This document shows, one piece after another, positions 32,501 to 44,713 of a stretch of DNA of 64,000 nt (the first letter of the stretch is position 1; every line of letters begins with the position of its first letter). The translations under genes were made by a program, and so were the position numbers. This DNA is from Porphyra umbilicalis (Eukaryota > Rhodophyta > Bangiophyceae > Bangiales > Bangiaceae), in NCBI GenBank assembly GCA_002049455.2, contig KV918846.1, positions 124,001 to 188,000 on the forward strand. Reading direction: 5' to 3'. The notes beneath the pieces are model-generated. The model searched no databases and had not been told where the DNA came from. It saw nothing but the letters and a program-made list of their open reading frames with translations.

Positions 32501-34429
32501 CGCTGTGCGTTTATCCAGGTCACGGAATCGGCCCCGCGGGGAGGTCTCGAGTCTGGTCAAGATTTCCGGAGGTGGTCAACATTTGACACAGCACTGCTAC
32601 CACTCGTCCAATAAATATGAAGATTTGGCCCACCCTTTGCGCCAATCAACGTTTGCCATCCGGGGGTAAAACACCACGTGTTCCAACAGTATAGAAGCTT
32701 CGCTAATAATGAATCAATCGAGGACATATGGATCAAACAGACCATTCAGGTACAGCTGAAATTCCCGTGCGTCGGGAACAAAGGGGACTGTATTGTTTCC
32801 AAGTCCCTCATTGCTCACTGGCGGGAAGGTGGCATTCATTCCGTCCGCGGGGGGCCACGAACCCGCTGACCACGCCCAGTTAAGATCCCAACAAAGCGGA
32901 CATTAGGATTCTCGGCCATCCATTGGCTTGCAGGCTCAGTGTCAGACAAACGCGATTTACGTGCATACGTGTGCGGAAGATATTTTACTTTCGCCAGCCG
33001 TGTCTCAACAATCAACAGCTGTCTCACGCAAGGGCGTCTCACAGGGTGCGGGACTGGGTCACCCCTCAAGAAAGTGCCAGAAAGTGCCAGAGTCAAGCCC
33101 AAAATCAGGACCCCAAGTTGCGGAGACTGGCGCGTGTTGCGCGCGTTGACGAGCCCGCGCAATCCATGAGATCAAAACAGCGTTGCACAGGCCTCCTGCT
33201 CCAGCCAGTGAAATTGTGGGCAAAAAAAAAATGTGTTTTTCAAGAGCCAGTCCTCCCGTCGCGCCGCCCATGCCTCTGCTGTCCCGTTCTGGAGCAAACA
33301 GGGTCGGTGACACCCTTTGCACACATAGGCATGGTCCTTCTAAGGGAATAAATACCACAGAGTGGTGGAAACCGATTCACTGTGCAAAGCCAGACATCAA
33401 GATAGCATACAATGCGACCAGAAAGTCCCAGCGACCATACCGAAAAAAGTAGGTGTCATCGACGGTTATCTTTCCACATGCAAATGTACCCTGTGGGTCA
33501 CTCTCGCATATGCCGTCAAGAGCAAAGAAAACGGATGATGCTTTTCTGTTGCTTTTTTGCCATACATGCACGTACCACAGGGAGCACAGTGGTGGGCGAC
33601 GCAGCTACGGTGTCGACGCCATGGCTGTGGGGCAAACAGACCCCGCAGAACCGACTCAGACCATAGGTTATATGTATATGCTTCTGTAGAAGCCCCCTGG
33701 ACTCGCTGTTACGGTGGGTAGTCAGGGTAGGAGGGGGGGGGGGGTTCATTGACAGAGATCACCGGCGAGGCGAAGACGGCGCATGAAGTCGGTGGAAAGC
33801 CACGAAGCAATACGTGTTCACTGTAATGACGAAACGTGTCCAGATCCTAATGTCCCCCCTTAACTGGGCGTGTGACGGCGCCCCCGGCGTCCTTCGAGAG
33901 GGCAGAGTCGGCCTTTGCCCCCAGACGCCCCGTCTGGGGCCATTTCCAGTGTCAGAGCCCTCCTGCCCTATATTTTTTTGAAATCGCCACCCCCGCCCAC
34001 AGAGCCCGCCTGCTCGACGTGGCCAAACTGGTGGCAGCGTCGCGCCGCGCCCCGCCGCCACTCACGAGCCCGTCCCCGCCGCGGTCGGTCCCGCTGCCGC
34101 TGCCGCCGGCGAGCGCGCTCTTCATCATCACCCCGGCCGACCGCCGCCGCCCGACTGCCGGTTGCGGCCAAAGACGCGGCTGCCAACGGGGCGTACCCGC
34201 GTGCGTGCACACGTCCGCTCCGGCTGTGAGGCTGGGTGGCTTGCCGTCGCCCTGAGTCTGTGATCCACCCGCCGCCCCCCGCACGGTCGCCCGTCCCCCT
34301 GGACATCCCCGGCGGGGCTGCGTGCCTGCGCGCTCTTGTGGGACTGCCACCCCCCCCTACCCTTTCCCCTCACCCCGTGCGTTGACTTGGCGGTGTGCGG
34401 GTTTGTGGGCGCCCCCAGACGCCGCCGCC
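29548..34429. other. Gene-poor region, one uncertain minus-strand candidate
   Basis: Mostly near-neutral GC with A/T tracts (32109-32116, 32345-32360) and no recognised gene between 32.0 and 33.9 kb. A minus-strand candidate is listed separately. At 33985-34060 a plus-strand segment preceded by a good CAG acceptor reads ARLLDVAKLVAASRRAP and might be an upstream exon of the gene starting at 34430, but the joining donor could not be settled. Confidence 0.35.
30850..32006 (-). CDS. Uncertain Cys/His-containing protein candidate
   Basis: Minus-strand frames here contain two stretches that look coding: an Ala-rich helix (MAGEMSAAVASAAMLRVDAP, near 31730) and, downstream, a Cys/His-rich stretch (CVSRCGRCPYGAYAAAHD, then HMVATVAH and LSAHLHGCRRAGC, near 30960-31110) that could bind zinc. 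Between them the reading needs a shift at the C run near 31685-31692, and a stop-containing GTAAGG near 31610 could be an intron donor. Plus-strand frames over the same DNA are equally open, so strand and structure are uncertain. Confidence 0.25.
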
Positions 34430-36380
34430 ATGGCGGACGGCCGCCCGATGGATACGATGCTCGCGCATTTTGCCAATGCCAAACTCACTGGCGACCGCTT
34501 GGTGCGGGAGGCGGTCTCGAGGACGCGCGGGGCCATGAAGGGCACGTCCTTGTCGCCTTTTTTTGCATCGCCGGCCGGCGATGGCGGCGGCGGCGGTGGA
34601 GGTGGCGGCGGCGGCGGCGGGTCGGGCGGGCCGGGCCGCGGCGGTGGCGGCGGCGGCGGGCGGAGCGGGTGTGAGCCCGGCTCGGCGGGCGCGGCGGCCA
34701 TTGCCGGCGGCCGCTCCCGCCGCCGCCCGACGGCGGGCGGCCGCCGCGTGTCGTCGGGCGGTGCGGGCGGCGGGGTGCCCCGCCCGTCGCGGCCGGGTGG
34801 CGGCGGCAGCGGCGGTGGCGGCGGCGGCGCGCGCGTCGCGCGCGGCACGTCCCTCCGCCGCCCGACGCGGCGCGTCGGCGTCGCCTCGGACGCCGAGTTG
34901 GAGGCGGAGCTCGCCACCCGCCGCGCCGCGCGGGCGGCGGAGCGGGAGCGCTACGGCAAGCGCCTCGACGCGTCCAAGCTGAGCGTGCTGGAGGGGGAGC
35001 TCCGCCGCCTGCGGGGGCAAATCGAGCGCATTGGGGGGGACGGGGGGGGTCCGGGAGAGGGGGGGGGGGGCGCCCCGTCGGCGGCGGCACGCCCGCGACC
35101 GCCCGATGGTCGGCGCTGCCGGACCGTATCACTCGCTCCCGCTCGGGGTCGGATGAGGAGCGGAGGAGCGGCGGCAGTAGCCGCGGTGGCGGTAGCGGCG
35201 GCGGCGGCGGGGGTGGCGGCGGCGGCGGAAGCGGCAGTGATGGCGGCGGCAGCGTCGGCAGTGGCGGCGGCGGACGGCGGCGGTCCCACCGGGAGGAGGA
35301 CGAGGAGCACACGGAGGAGGGCGGCGGCCTTGACGGCGGCGACGATGACGGGGGGGGCGACGACGACGACGGCGCCTCGCCGGGTGTCAAGGGCCCCCCC
35401 GCCCGCCCTTCCTTCCCCCCCTCCCCGAGGAGGAGGAAAAGGACGATGCGACCAAGGAGCGGGAGAAGGCGGAGCGCATTGCGCGGCGGGAAGCCAAGCG
35501 GCTCGAGATGGAGGCGGCCAAAAAGCCCGTCACGCTCGCCGACATTATCCGCTCGGCGGGGCCGTCGCCGATGCGGTTGCTTAAGCCCGCCTCCCTCAAA
35601 GCGTCGGAAGTCGAGCGCCTCGAGCGGGAGCAGGCGATTGCAGAGGCGGACGCGGCGCACGCGGCGCACGCGGCGGCGGAGAAGGCGGCGGCGGCCAAGA
35701 CGGAAGCCGACGCGGTCGCCGCCGTCCAGGCCAAGGAGGCGGCGGCCGCCGCTGCCGCGGCGGGGCTGCCGCCCCCGGCGGCGGCGGCGCCGGCAGAGGC
35801 GGCGGCGGCGCCGACCGCCGCTGCCGCCGCTGCGCCGCCGGCAGCGGCCGCGGCCGACGCGGCGGCAGCGTCCCCCGCGTCGCCAGCCGCTGCACCCGCC
35901 GCCACGCCCCCCGCCGCCGGCGCGCCGCCGCCGCCCGCGCCCGCCGCCGACGGCGCGGCTGCACCCGGTGCGGCGGCCCCTCCCCCTCCCGCAGCGGCAG
36001 CGGCGGCGGCGGCCGCCCCGCCCGCCGCCGCCGCCGCTGCGGCGCCCCCCACCCCCCCGCGGCCGTGCCGCCGCCCACACCCGCCGCGCCGCCGGCGGCC
36101 GCGCCGCCGCCGCCGCCGCCCGCCGCGCCGGCCGCGCCGCCACCCGCCGCGCCGGCGGCGGCGGGCGCGCCCGCCCCGCCCGGTGCGGCAACGCCGCCGC
36201 CACCGCCGCCGGCGTCCAACGGGCACGCGTTTGAGCCCCCCCCCCCCCCCTCGAGCCGTCGGCGGCCGCGTCGGGGGCGCCGCCAAAGGGCCGCCGCCCC
36301 CGCGGTGGCCGCCCGCCGGCGGCCGCCGCGTCGACGGCGATGCTCGCGGCGCTGTCCAAGAAGCTCGCCGCGCCGGGGGG

Positions 36381-36413
<33 letters not shown>

Positions 36414-36510
36414 GCCGCCGCCGCCGTCCCCGCCGCGCGGGATGCCGCCGCCGCCAGAGCGGCCGCCGTTTGAAAGTTGCCCGCCGCCCCCGCCGCCGCC
36501 ATCGGCCTAG
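34430..36510 (+). CDS. Proline-rich coiled-coil protein, frame broken at homopolymers
   Basis: About 690 residues, family not recognised. The ATG at 34430 starts a compositionally normal N-terminus (MADGRPMDTMLAHFANAKLT). A Gly/Arg-rich linker follows, then a helical patch (AELEAELATRRAARAAERER), a Ser/Asp/Glu region and a strong charged helix (DATKEREKAERIARREAKRL) leading into KKPVTLADIIRSAGPSPMRL and more helix. Long Ala/Pro blocks follow, then a C-terminal STAMLAALSKKLAAPGG patch and a proline-rich tail ending at 36508-36510. Four frame changes, all at C/G runs (about 35035-35080, 35395-35425, 36035-36060, 36237-36250), join the coding-looking pieces. Coiled coil plus polyproline is seen in actin-regulatory and scaffold proteins, but no WH2, FH2 or EVH1 domain is evident. 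It is convergent with the RING gene. Confidence 0.6.
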
Positions 36511-37379
36511 GCCCCCGCGGCCGGGGGGGAGGGCGGGTGGGGGGGTGGCGGCTGGCCGGCGGGGGTGCGGGTGGGCGAGGTCCTAGGCGAGCCGGCCGCC
36601 GCGCGGGGACCGTCGGCGCGTGCCCGACCGTCCGTGTCTTTTTTTTCCGCGTCTCCGTGCGTGTGTGGAGTGCTGCAGGTCGTTTCTTCTTTTTCTTTTT
36701 TGTTTTTGCCCGTGCTGTCGGCCTCGGCCCGCGCGTCTAGGAGCGGCCCCACGTGACGGGTGCGGTGGCAGTGCCACCGTGTTGGTGGCGTCCGTCACTT
36801 GCTCGTGGCAGCCGGCGGGCGGGCACGCCGCTGACGTTTTCTGTGGCTGCCATTCGCCGTCACGTCCACGTGGAGTCGTGCGGACGGATGCGTACCGGTT
36901 TGGGTGGGGGCCCGCAGCGCAGCAGGCGCGCGGCAGGCGGTTGCCGCCGTCGCCCTCGTCGGCTGCCCCCAGTGTCGGCCGACGTCGAGGGGTCGACGGC
37001 GCGCACATCCCCGTTTCATCCCCAGCCCGCCGGCCGGCCGCCACCGGGTGGTCCACGCCGCCCGAGCCACCCACGGGTCGCCGCACGCCACCCCGCCGCC
37101 GCAGCAGCGGGCCACTGGGCGGGCGCGGGGCAGCCCGCCAAACACCGACAAGGGGGCCCGTGCCTCTTTGTTGCCGTACCAAAACGCCGCTGGCGCGGCA
37201 CAACCCCCACGACTACCGTACGCAGCAAGAACGAAAAAAAAAAAAACGAAAAAAAAAACGCACACCACCCCACCACCGCGCGCCGCGCGGCGCCCCCTCG
37301 GGCGACGTCGGTGGGCACGACCCCTCTACGGCCACGTCGCGCGTGACTCTCCTCCTCGCCCCCCCCCCCCCTCCGGGGC
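36511..37379. other. Gap between convergent genes
   Basis: Shared 3' region of the proline-rich gene (+) and RING gene (-). It holds T tracts near 36640-36705 and A tracts near 37228-37257, which may relate to 3'-end signals on the two strands. No gene is recognised. Confidence 0.45.
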
Positions 37380-38924
37380 TCACGGTGGCCCGTAAAAATC
37401 AACGGCCAACCGCACCACGTCGTGGCTGATAAACGAGTAGGATTCGGCGGCGCGGCGCGCCAGCCGCACCGCCGCGGGGGACTCGGGGGCGGCGGCGGCG
37501 GCCGCCGCCGTCGCCGTTGCCGCGGCCGTTGCCGCGGCCGCTGCCGCTGCCGCTGCCGCCGCCGAGCCGCCGCCCGCCGTGGCGGCCACACACGGCGCTG
37601 CGGCGACCGCCGCCCGCGCACCGTCGTCCTCCCCACCGTCATCGCTGCCGCTGGCGTCGTCGCCGTCGCCGTCGCCGTCACCGTCGGCGGCGGCGGCGGC
37701 GGCGGCCGCAGCAGCAGCAGCGGCCGGGGGCGTCGACCACCGGCGGCAGCGACGGCTTCGGCCGCCGGCGCGCCCCTCGGCGGGGGCGGCAGCGGCGGCG
37801 GCCGCGGCCGACCGGGGCGTTGGCGGCCACGGGCAGGCGACACTGCCGCCGCCGCCGCTGCCGGCGGGCACCGACGCCGGCGTCGGCAGCGGCGGCAGGG
37901 GCAGCGTCGGGGGGGCACCCCCTCCCCCCCTCCCGCCCCCACCGCGCGCACGCTGCGCCGCCGCAGACGGCGACCACTCCCCCACCCCCCCCCCCCGACG
38001 CGGGCTCCGCCTCCTCCCCCCCCCCCCCGAGGCCCCGTCCCCACCCGGCGCGGCGGGCGCGGCGGCGACCGCCGCCGCAGCGGCGGGTGCGAGTACGGCC
38101 GCCGCCCCCGCCCGCGCCTGCCGCGCGAGGTAGCGCGCCCGCTCCGCGCGGGCGCGGGCGGCGAGGCGCGCCTCGACGGCCGGCGAGAGGGCGCCGACGA
38201 CAACCTCCTTGCACAGGGCGCACACGGGGCTCTCGTCCAACCACTTGAGGATGCACCGCGAGTGGAAGACGTGCTTGTCCGAGCACGGCATGCGGCGGAC
38301 GAGGCAGAGGGGGTGGAGCGCCTCGAGGCAAATGGCGCACGTTTCCGCGTGCACGCAGGGGGGGGGCGGGGGGGGGTCCCCGCGGGGGGGAGGGGGGGGA
38401 GGGGGGGGGGGGGGGGCGCCCCCACGGGGGGGGGGGGCGCTCCCCCGCGCCGCGGCGGCGGGTCCGCCACTCCACACACCCGCGCCAAGTCGTCCGTGTC
38501 CTCCCCGTCCTGGTCGACGGCGTCGGCGGCGGCCGCGGCGGTGGCCGCCGCCGCCGCTGCCGGCCCGCCGCCGTCGGCGGTCGACGGGGCCACGCCGGCG
38601 TCGGCGTCCCCCCCCCCCCCCAAGACGCGTCGTCGGCGGCCGCCGCGGCAGCCCGCGCCTCTGCTTCGGCGGCGCACTGGAGGCAGCGGTACAGGCGCGC
38701 GCGGCAGCGGCGGTCGATTTGAAACGCCTCCCACCGGGCGAGGCGGAGGAGGCCGGGGAAGATCATGACGCCCCGCGGTTTGGGCGTCGCCGCCCCGTCG
38801 GTGGGGGGGGGGGCGCCCCGTCGGGGGGGGGGGGGGGTACCCGCCCCCCGCCGCCGTCATGGCGGTGGGGGGCCGAAAGGGGGGCCCGCGCGTGCCGGCG
38901 GGTGGCGGTGGCGGTGGTGGGGGT

Positions 38925-38958
<34 letters not shown>

Positions 38959-39639
38959 GTGGGGGCGGCAGCCGCCAAACCCAGCCGCCCCGCCCGCTGC
39001 CGTCGGCCGTCCGCGGACCGGCGGCGGCCGACCGCCGCGCCGCGCGCCCGCCGCCCGACGCGTCGCGGTGGCCGCCGTCGCGGCGGCGGGGGGGCGGTCC
39101 GCTCGCCAGCCTCGCCGGGGGCGCCCAGCTCGCCGAGGCTGTCCAGCGGCGCCCGCCATTGGCGGGCGCCAACCCTAGTGACCCGACGGAGCCACCGCCG
39201 CCGGCGGCCGACGCGGCGGCGGCGCCGCTGCCGCCGCCGCCGCCGCCGCCGTCGTCGCCCCCACCAGCGTCACCGCCACCGCCGAGGCCGAGGCGGGCGA
39301 GCCACGACGCCCGCCGCGCGGTGCCGTCCACCTCCCCGTCGACGCTGCGGCGGCTGCCCAGTGCGGCAGCGGCGGCGGCCGGCGCGCCCGCCTCGCGGCG
39401 GCGGCGCGCCCACCGGCGTGGCGGTGGCGGCGGTGGGGGCGGCGGCGGCGGGTGCGGCGGCGGCGGCGGCCGCGACGCGCCGTCGTGGGCGTGGCCGCCC
39501 GCGTCCGCGGGCGTCGTGGCGCCGACATTGGCGGTCCGCCGCCGCGGCGGGGGGGGGGGGGTGGGGGCGGGGGGGGGGGGACACGCCACAAGGAAAGGGA
39601 CGCCCGCCGCGACGGCCGCGACCGCGGCGCCCGCTCCAT
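37380..39639 (-). CDS. RING-H2 finger protein (putative E3 ubiquitin ligase), frame broken at homopolymers
   Basis: Putative E3 ubiquitin ligase of roughly 750 residues. The RING-H2 domain is complete (about 38219-38345): ETCAICLEALHPLC, RMPCSDKHVFHSRC, LKWLDESPVCALC. It has eight Cys/His ligands in C3H2C3 order, with C-x3-H instead of the commoner C-x-H. Before it lie an acidic patch (VDQDGEDTDDLARVCGVADP), a conserved-looking basic/Cys segment (MIFPGLLRLARWEAFQIDRR, CRARLYRCLQCAAEAEARAA) and a Gly/Pro-rich N-terminus containing GEVDGTARRASWLARLGLGG. After it come a helix (EARLAARARAERARYLARQA), low-complexity Ala/Asp sequence, and a distinct C-terminus ESYSFISHDVVRLAVDFYGP. Frame changes occur at C/G runs near 39549-39580, 38812-38838, 38611-38623 and 38357-38447. 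The ATG at 39639 is my best start, but the N-terminal half is uncertain; from 38766 rightwards confidence is high. Confidence 0.72.
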
Positions 39640-41237
39640 GGTAGCTGGTGGCGGTGGAAGAGCGGTCGGGAGCGCGGGCGCGGCGGCGGGTGCAGAGGGG
39701 GGTCGGCGGTGGCGCACACGCGCGGGGAAGGGCGGCGTGCGGTCGACCACCACGGTCTGCGGCGGGACGCAGGGGATGCCAAGGCCGCCACCCTCGACGG
39801 TCACGGACCGCGGGCGGCCGTCGACGGCGGTCGTCACGGACCGGGGGCGCCGACCCCCCCGCACCCCACGGCCGGCGCGGTGGCGCCCGCGCCCGCCTGC
39901 CTAGGCGGGGGTGGCCACACCGGGGCGCATGGGGGGGGGGAGGCGCGGCGGGCGGCGGCACGCGCGGGGCCGGCGTGCGGGCCGGCGAGCGGGCGAACGG
40001 GGCGGGCGGGCGGGCCGGGGGGCGGGGGTGCAACCAGGAGGGGGCAGGGGCGCTGACGCGCGTGGGGCACCGCCCCTTGCAGAGGAAAAGGCGGGGGGGG
40101 ACGTTGCGCACGCCGACCAAGGGCTGTCAGACCCGCCGACAGGCGCGTCGCCCGCAACGGCCGGCGGATGGCTGGGCAGGCGAGGGGGGGGCAGGGGGGG
40201 GGCGGTCGCCGGCGGCAGGTGCGCCCCGCCGACACGGACGCGGGTGGCCGCCGACCGCGCGGCCGCCGTCCCCAGGACGGCGTCCCGGTCTTGCGCCGCC
40301 CGCCGCCCCCCGCCGCCACGACCCGGTCACGGGGCCGGCGTGAGGGGGCGGCGGCAAGGGCGGGGGCCCCCTCAACGCCCGCGCCGCCACCTCTGGGCAG
40401 CCGACCCCCCCGCCCCCCCCCCCCCCCCCCCCCGCCCCACCTCCCCCCCGCCCCGCCCCATCGCCGGCCTGACGCCAGCGTCGGGGGGCTCGCCAGCCAC
40501 GCCGCTGCCGCCGCGGCGCGCGCGCAGCGGGTCGGCGGATTGGGAGCGCGCCGCGGCGGGGGGGGTCACACCGCCCGTGCCCCTCGGTGTTGCACCCTGG
40601 CCCGGCCGCGGGTGGGGGCGGGCGGTCTCGCCCCAACCAGCGGGTGGCCCTCGTGGCGCCGCGCGGAGCCCCGCGGACCGCAGCGCCGCCGCCGGCTCGT
40701 GCGGCGGCCGCAGCGAGCGCGCCGTGCGCGCGCACGTTCGTGCGGGCGGGGAGCCGCGGACCGAGGCGGTTTTCCGTCACCGTCAGCGGGGAGCCAGGTT
40801 CGGGGTCGCGCCGCGGCGTGCAGCGGCCGTGCCCGCCCGAGGGCGAGTGCCGCCCGCCATACGCCCAGCGGTGCGGGGTATGGCACACGGGGGGGTGGGC
40901 GCAAACGACCGATTTGAGTGGCGGGGTGCCATCTGCTGGCTTTTGTTGATCAGTACCAGCGACAAACGCTGCAAAACGCATATTCAAAGCCAACAACGGT
41001 GGCGCGCTCAGTCAGATCTCTGTACATCCAACTGTGGCCGAAGCTGTACAGACGGACATGCGCATGACAAACGCCAACATATGGATCGGCGGCCACGGGT
41101 GAGCGCCACCGCGCCGGCGGGGCAGAGGTTCGTAGTGGTGGAGGGCGGGCGCTCAAGCGGGGGTGCGCGCCTGGACTACAGCACTGTACCGCGGTGGGTG
41201 GGGTGGCGGCCGGCACGTGGCCCATGGACTTCGAGCC

Positions 41238-41486
41238 ATGAAGGGGCACCCTGGTGCCGTCGCTGTGATCGCTGCGTCTCGCTTACAGCCGTGCGAGGTT
41301 TTTGAGAGAACGGCTGCAGTTGCGACCGATGTTCTGAGACAAGTAGGAGCGCGCACGGATGAAACGAAATGTATAATGGAGCTAGACGAATCCAACACAT
41401 GGGTTAGGTCATATCTTGTAATGAAAATGACTTCTAGGGCGTTTGCTTGCCAGCCCCCGGGCCGGTCGGCAGCCACCCCGCACTGA
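41238..41486 (+). CDS. Small ORF, possible mobile-element fragment
   Basis: An ATG-started 82-residue frame with unbiased composition in a lower-GC region (AVIAASRLQPCEVFERTAAV, TDETKCIMELDESNTWVRSY). It has no recognisable domain. It may be a gene fragment of a transposon or an orphan exon. Confidence 0.25.
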   Translation: MKGHPGAVAVIAASRLQPCEVFERTAAVATDVLRQVGARTDETKCIMELDESNTWVRSYLVMKMTSRAFACQPPGRSAATPH

Positions 41487-41768
41487 CCGCAGCGGCGGCG
41501 CCGTCCGGCTGGCGCCGCGTCAGCGCTCTTTGGCTGTGTCGGACCGCGACGCGTGGCCGGGACGCTTCCAGCCAATGGATGACCGCAACTGGGGAGTCAC
41601 TTGCACGCGGGGTGACAGCGAGAAGAAGGTGAGAACGCGAGCTTGGACTGGCAGCGCGAGCCGCTGCGAAAGGAGGACGTCCGTGTGACCCGTTTGGTGC
41701 GCTGACAGCGCACCACGCCTAAAGTTTTGTTAAGGTGGCTCTTTTGGATTTGAAAAGCCTGATGCCAT

Positions 41769-41882
41769 TTCCCTGGCCTTGACGACAGGGTGCTCTCAAA
41801 GTGTAGTGATGCACACATATACTTATTCCCTGGCCTTTAGGACAGGGTGCTCTCAAAGAGTAGTGATGCACACCTATACTTA
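41769..41882. repeat. 57-bp tandem duplication
   Basis: Two adjacent 57-bp copies (41769-41825 and 41826-41882), each running from TTCCCTGGCCTT to ATACTTA, differ at only a handful of positions. Noncoding. Confidence 0.9.
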
Positions 41883-44117
41883 GATAACGAGACTTGATCT
41901 CCGTTCCAGAGGTGGCAGTCTGCATTCGTGTCTTCAGGCATCTGAGGGCGTGTCAGCGTTGGAAGGGTCGCGATGACGCTAAAAAGCGAACAGAGTTACG
42001 TGGCTGAGAAGGACTGTCCTGCCACGAGGGTCACAGGGCCCGGACGGCGTCTGCCCCTCTGATCCCCCCCACCGCCCCTAGTCGCGCGCGGCGACCGCGC
42101 GCAGCGCCTTCCGGGGTTCGACGCGCCCACAATGACCCGCGGGTGATCGTGCCTGCGCGCCGTCTTCTGTTGCGGCGGCACGTCGGCGGTTGCGGACGCC
42201 ATCTAGCGGCGCGGTTAGAGGCGCCCCGTCGCGCGGCGATCAGTCCCACCTGCCCGCCCGTGCGCCGTGTCGGCCGCCCTGCCCGCCGTGCGCAGGTGCG
42301 CTGCGCGGCGGAGTGACGACCCCTCCTGTGGGCGTCGCGCGACGCCGGCGGGCCGCCGCCGCTGCGGTGGCGGCGGCGGCACCCCTTTCCACGCCCCACG
42401 TTCTCCCCGTTACGGCAGCGTGGCTGTACGTGCCCCTGTGCGAGCTCGCGGCTCTGGGGCCGGCCGGCGTGCCTCGTGTCGATGCGTTGCCGAGCGCGCC
42501 TCCGCCGTCAAGGCCAGAGTATTGCACGCACGTGCCTGGAATATAAAAGTTGCTTTAAAGCGCCGCGATTCTGGTTTGGCCTCCAGCGCAGAGCACCTCG
42601 TTGTTGGATCCACCACGAGCTCGTTTTTCACTCGAATTGCTCGCACGATTCTTGCACGACCCCTCGTAACGACCTCTTTGGAGCGTTTTTCTTGTCAAAA
42701 ACTCGTTAAAACATGTATGCATTCACATGCGGGCATTTGGCACCGACTTGGTGGAAGCATCAGAATCGTCCCTGAGAATGCCTCCTGTGGTGTAGAGCAC
42801 CATGGTGTGAATGCCCAGATGCCAACGTATGCATATGCTCAACAAGTGCGTACGAGCTCTCCCTCCTTCCCAACGAATTGGTTACGTGAATTCTGCACGC
42901 TGCATTAGGCGACCGTTCTCGGGGCGTGGGAATGAAGTCGCGTACGGGGCATCGAGGTGCTGCGCAAGTGCCGGGTTTTGAACTTAGATTCCCCGTGCGT
43001 GCGAGTTGACGATAGTTATTGCCATCCACCTGATCGACATCTGACCTTAAGTGAACAGCGATGGAGAATGGTTGCGGTACTGCGATTGCCCATTCTACCA
43101 GGTTCTTCGAGGAGTGCCAAAGAACTGTGCATCCCGTGCGGAAAAAGCGGCTCACGGACGCGCCCCACCCCGGGGGGGGATGCGACACGATCCGCATCAC
43201 TCAGCGGGTCCGTCGAATTCGCGCTGGTTGCCCGCTGCTGTGCCTGCCCGCCGCATCGCCGCCTCCTCCGCGGCCGCCCTCGACACTGGCCACCTCCCGC
43301 GCGGCCACAGTACCCCCGCCGCCGCCCTGCTACCGCCCTTGTCGCTTGTCCCCCGCCATTCGCCCCCCTCGTGTGTCCCACCACCCCCGTCGCCCACTGC
43401 TACCACCGCCAACGTCGCCGTGACAGTCCGCCCCACTTGGCCTCGTCGGAAATCGGCGAGATACGCGGGTGGGACTCGTCACCTCAACGCCCAAAGGCCC
43501 TACCTAACTAACGTCGTGACCCTGCCCAGAACCACGGCGGGGCTGCCCCCGCCGTCACCCTGCCTACGGCCACCACCTCCGGGCTCCCCCCGCCGTTTAC
43601 GGCCTACCAGCACCACCACGGGGCTGGCCCCGCCGTCTCCCTGCCCGCAGCCACCACCGCGGGGCTCCCTTGCTGTAACCTTTCGAGAAGCACCGCGGGA
43701 CTGCCCCCGCCGTCAGCCCGCCGCGCACGGTAACCGCCAGCTCTCGCAGTGGCTGCTCCCGCGAGAACAGACACAAGCATTGGTGCGACGGGTGGGGGCA
43801 GCAGGGTTTCCTTTTGCGTATTTCTTGTCGTAGTCGGCTCTGCTGTCGTATTGAACAAGGCAGCCGTTAGCGCATCAAGTCGCACTTGTAAGCACTTGAA
43901 CGGACCTCATGACGCTCTTAATGACGTGCTTTTCATGTCGCCAACACGCCTGAACCAGTTTTTTGCACGGGATACGAGAAAACACTCTTGGCGTGCGAGG
44001 AAACACCCATTTTCAACGAACGTTTACGGGGAATGCGAGGGAAAAATAGGCTCGTGGTGGATCCAGCAAAGAGGTGCACTGCGCAGTGGCTCTGGTAGAC
44101 ACTCACGTGTCGGAGCG

Positions 44118-44510
44118 GGGGTAGGGTGGGGTGGGGTGGGGTGTGGTGTGGTTGAGCGGGTGGCGTGGGGCGGGGTGGCAAGGCGTGCCGTGGCGTGGGG
44201 TGTGGTGGCGTGGCGCGGGTGGGGTCGCGTGGTGCGGGTGGCGCAGGTCTTGTGGCGTAGAGTAGGGTAGCGCGAGTGGGATGGCGTGGCGCGGGTGGCA
44301 CAGATGGTGTGGCGTGGGGTGGCATGGCGTGGATCGGGTGGGAATGGGTGCGTTGGGGTGGGGTTTGTTCGGGTCCTGTGGGGTGGGGTGGAGTGGGGTC
44401 AGGTCAGTCCGGGTGGGGTTGCGTGTGATGGGACCGGGTCGCGTCGCGTCGCGTTGGGTCCTCTCGGGCGAGGTGGGGTGGGAGAGGGTGGTGTGGGAGC
44501 GGTACATGAG
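44118..44510. repeat. Degenerate GGGGT/GGCGT minisatellite
   Basis: About 390 bp built almost entirely from G, T and C on the plus strand in short units such as GGGGT, GTGGC and GGCGT. The strong strand asymmetry and frequent runs of three or more G could allow G-quadruplexes. It is not a regular telomeric array. Confidence 0.75.
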
Positions 44511-44713
44511 ATGAAGTGCGAAGCGTGGAGCGTAGCACAGCAGAATGTGGGTCAAGTCATAGGGGGGAGGGAAGCATCCCGCACGTGCCCCGTCCGTGCG
44601 TGCACGGCTATGGGGCCATCGGACTTGGGAAGTCAGGCCGCCAGAGGTGATGATACAAGGCACGGCTTACTTGCCGGCAACGACGGTGCCTCCCACCGTC
44701 CTCGCCCTTCGAG

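Larger units (their letters stand above)
39640..44713. other. Gene-poor region with repeats
   Basis: 39.6-40.9 kb is GC-rich low-complexity sequence with a 21-nt C run at 40413-40433. From 40.9 kb GC drops. A frame near 40965-41090 reads NAAKRIFKANNGGALSQISV without a start codon, and an 82-residue ORF follows at 41238-41486; both could be fragments of a mobile element. A proline/Thr-type degenerate tandem repeat lies at about 43535-43720. The 57-bp duplication and GT-rich minisatellite are listed separately. No conserved gene is recognised. Confidence 0.4.

Noticed and set aside
37016-40120. 1034-codon open frame on the minus strand as a single gene
   Set aside because: It runs straight through the RING gene but in the wrong frame across the RING finger itself, so only parts of it are coding.
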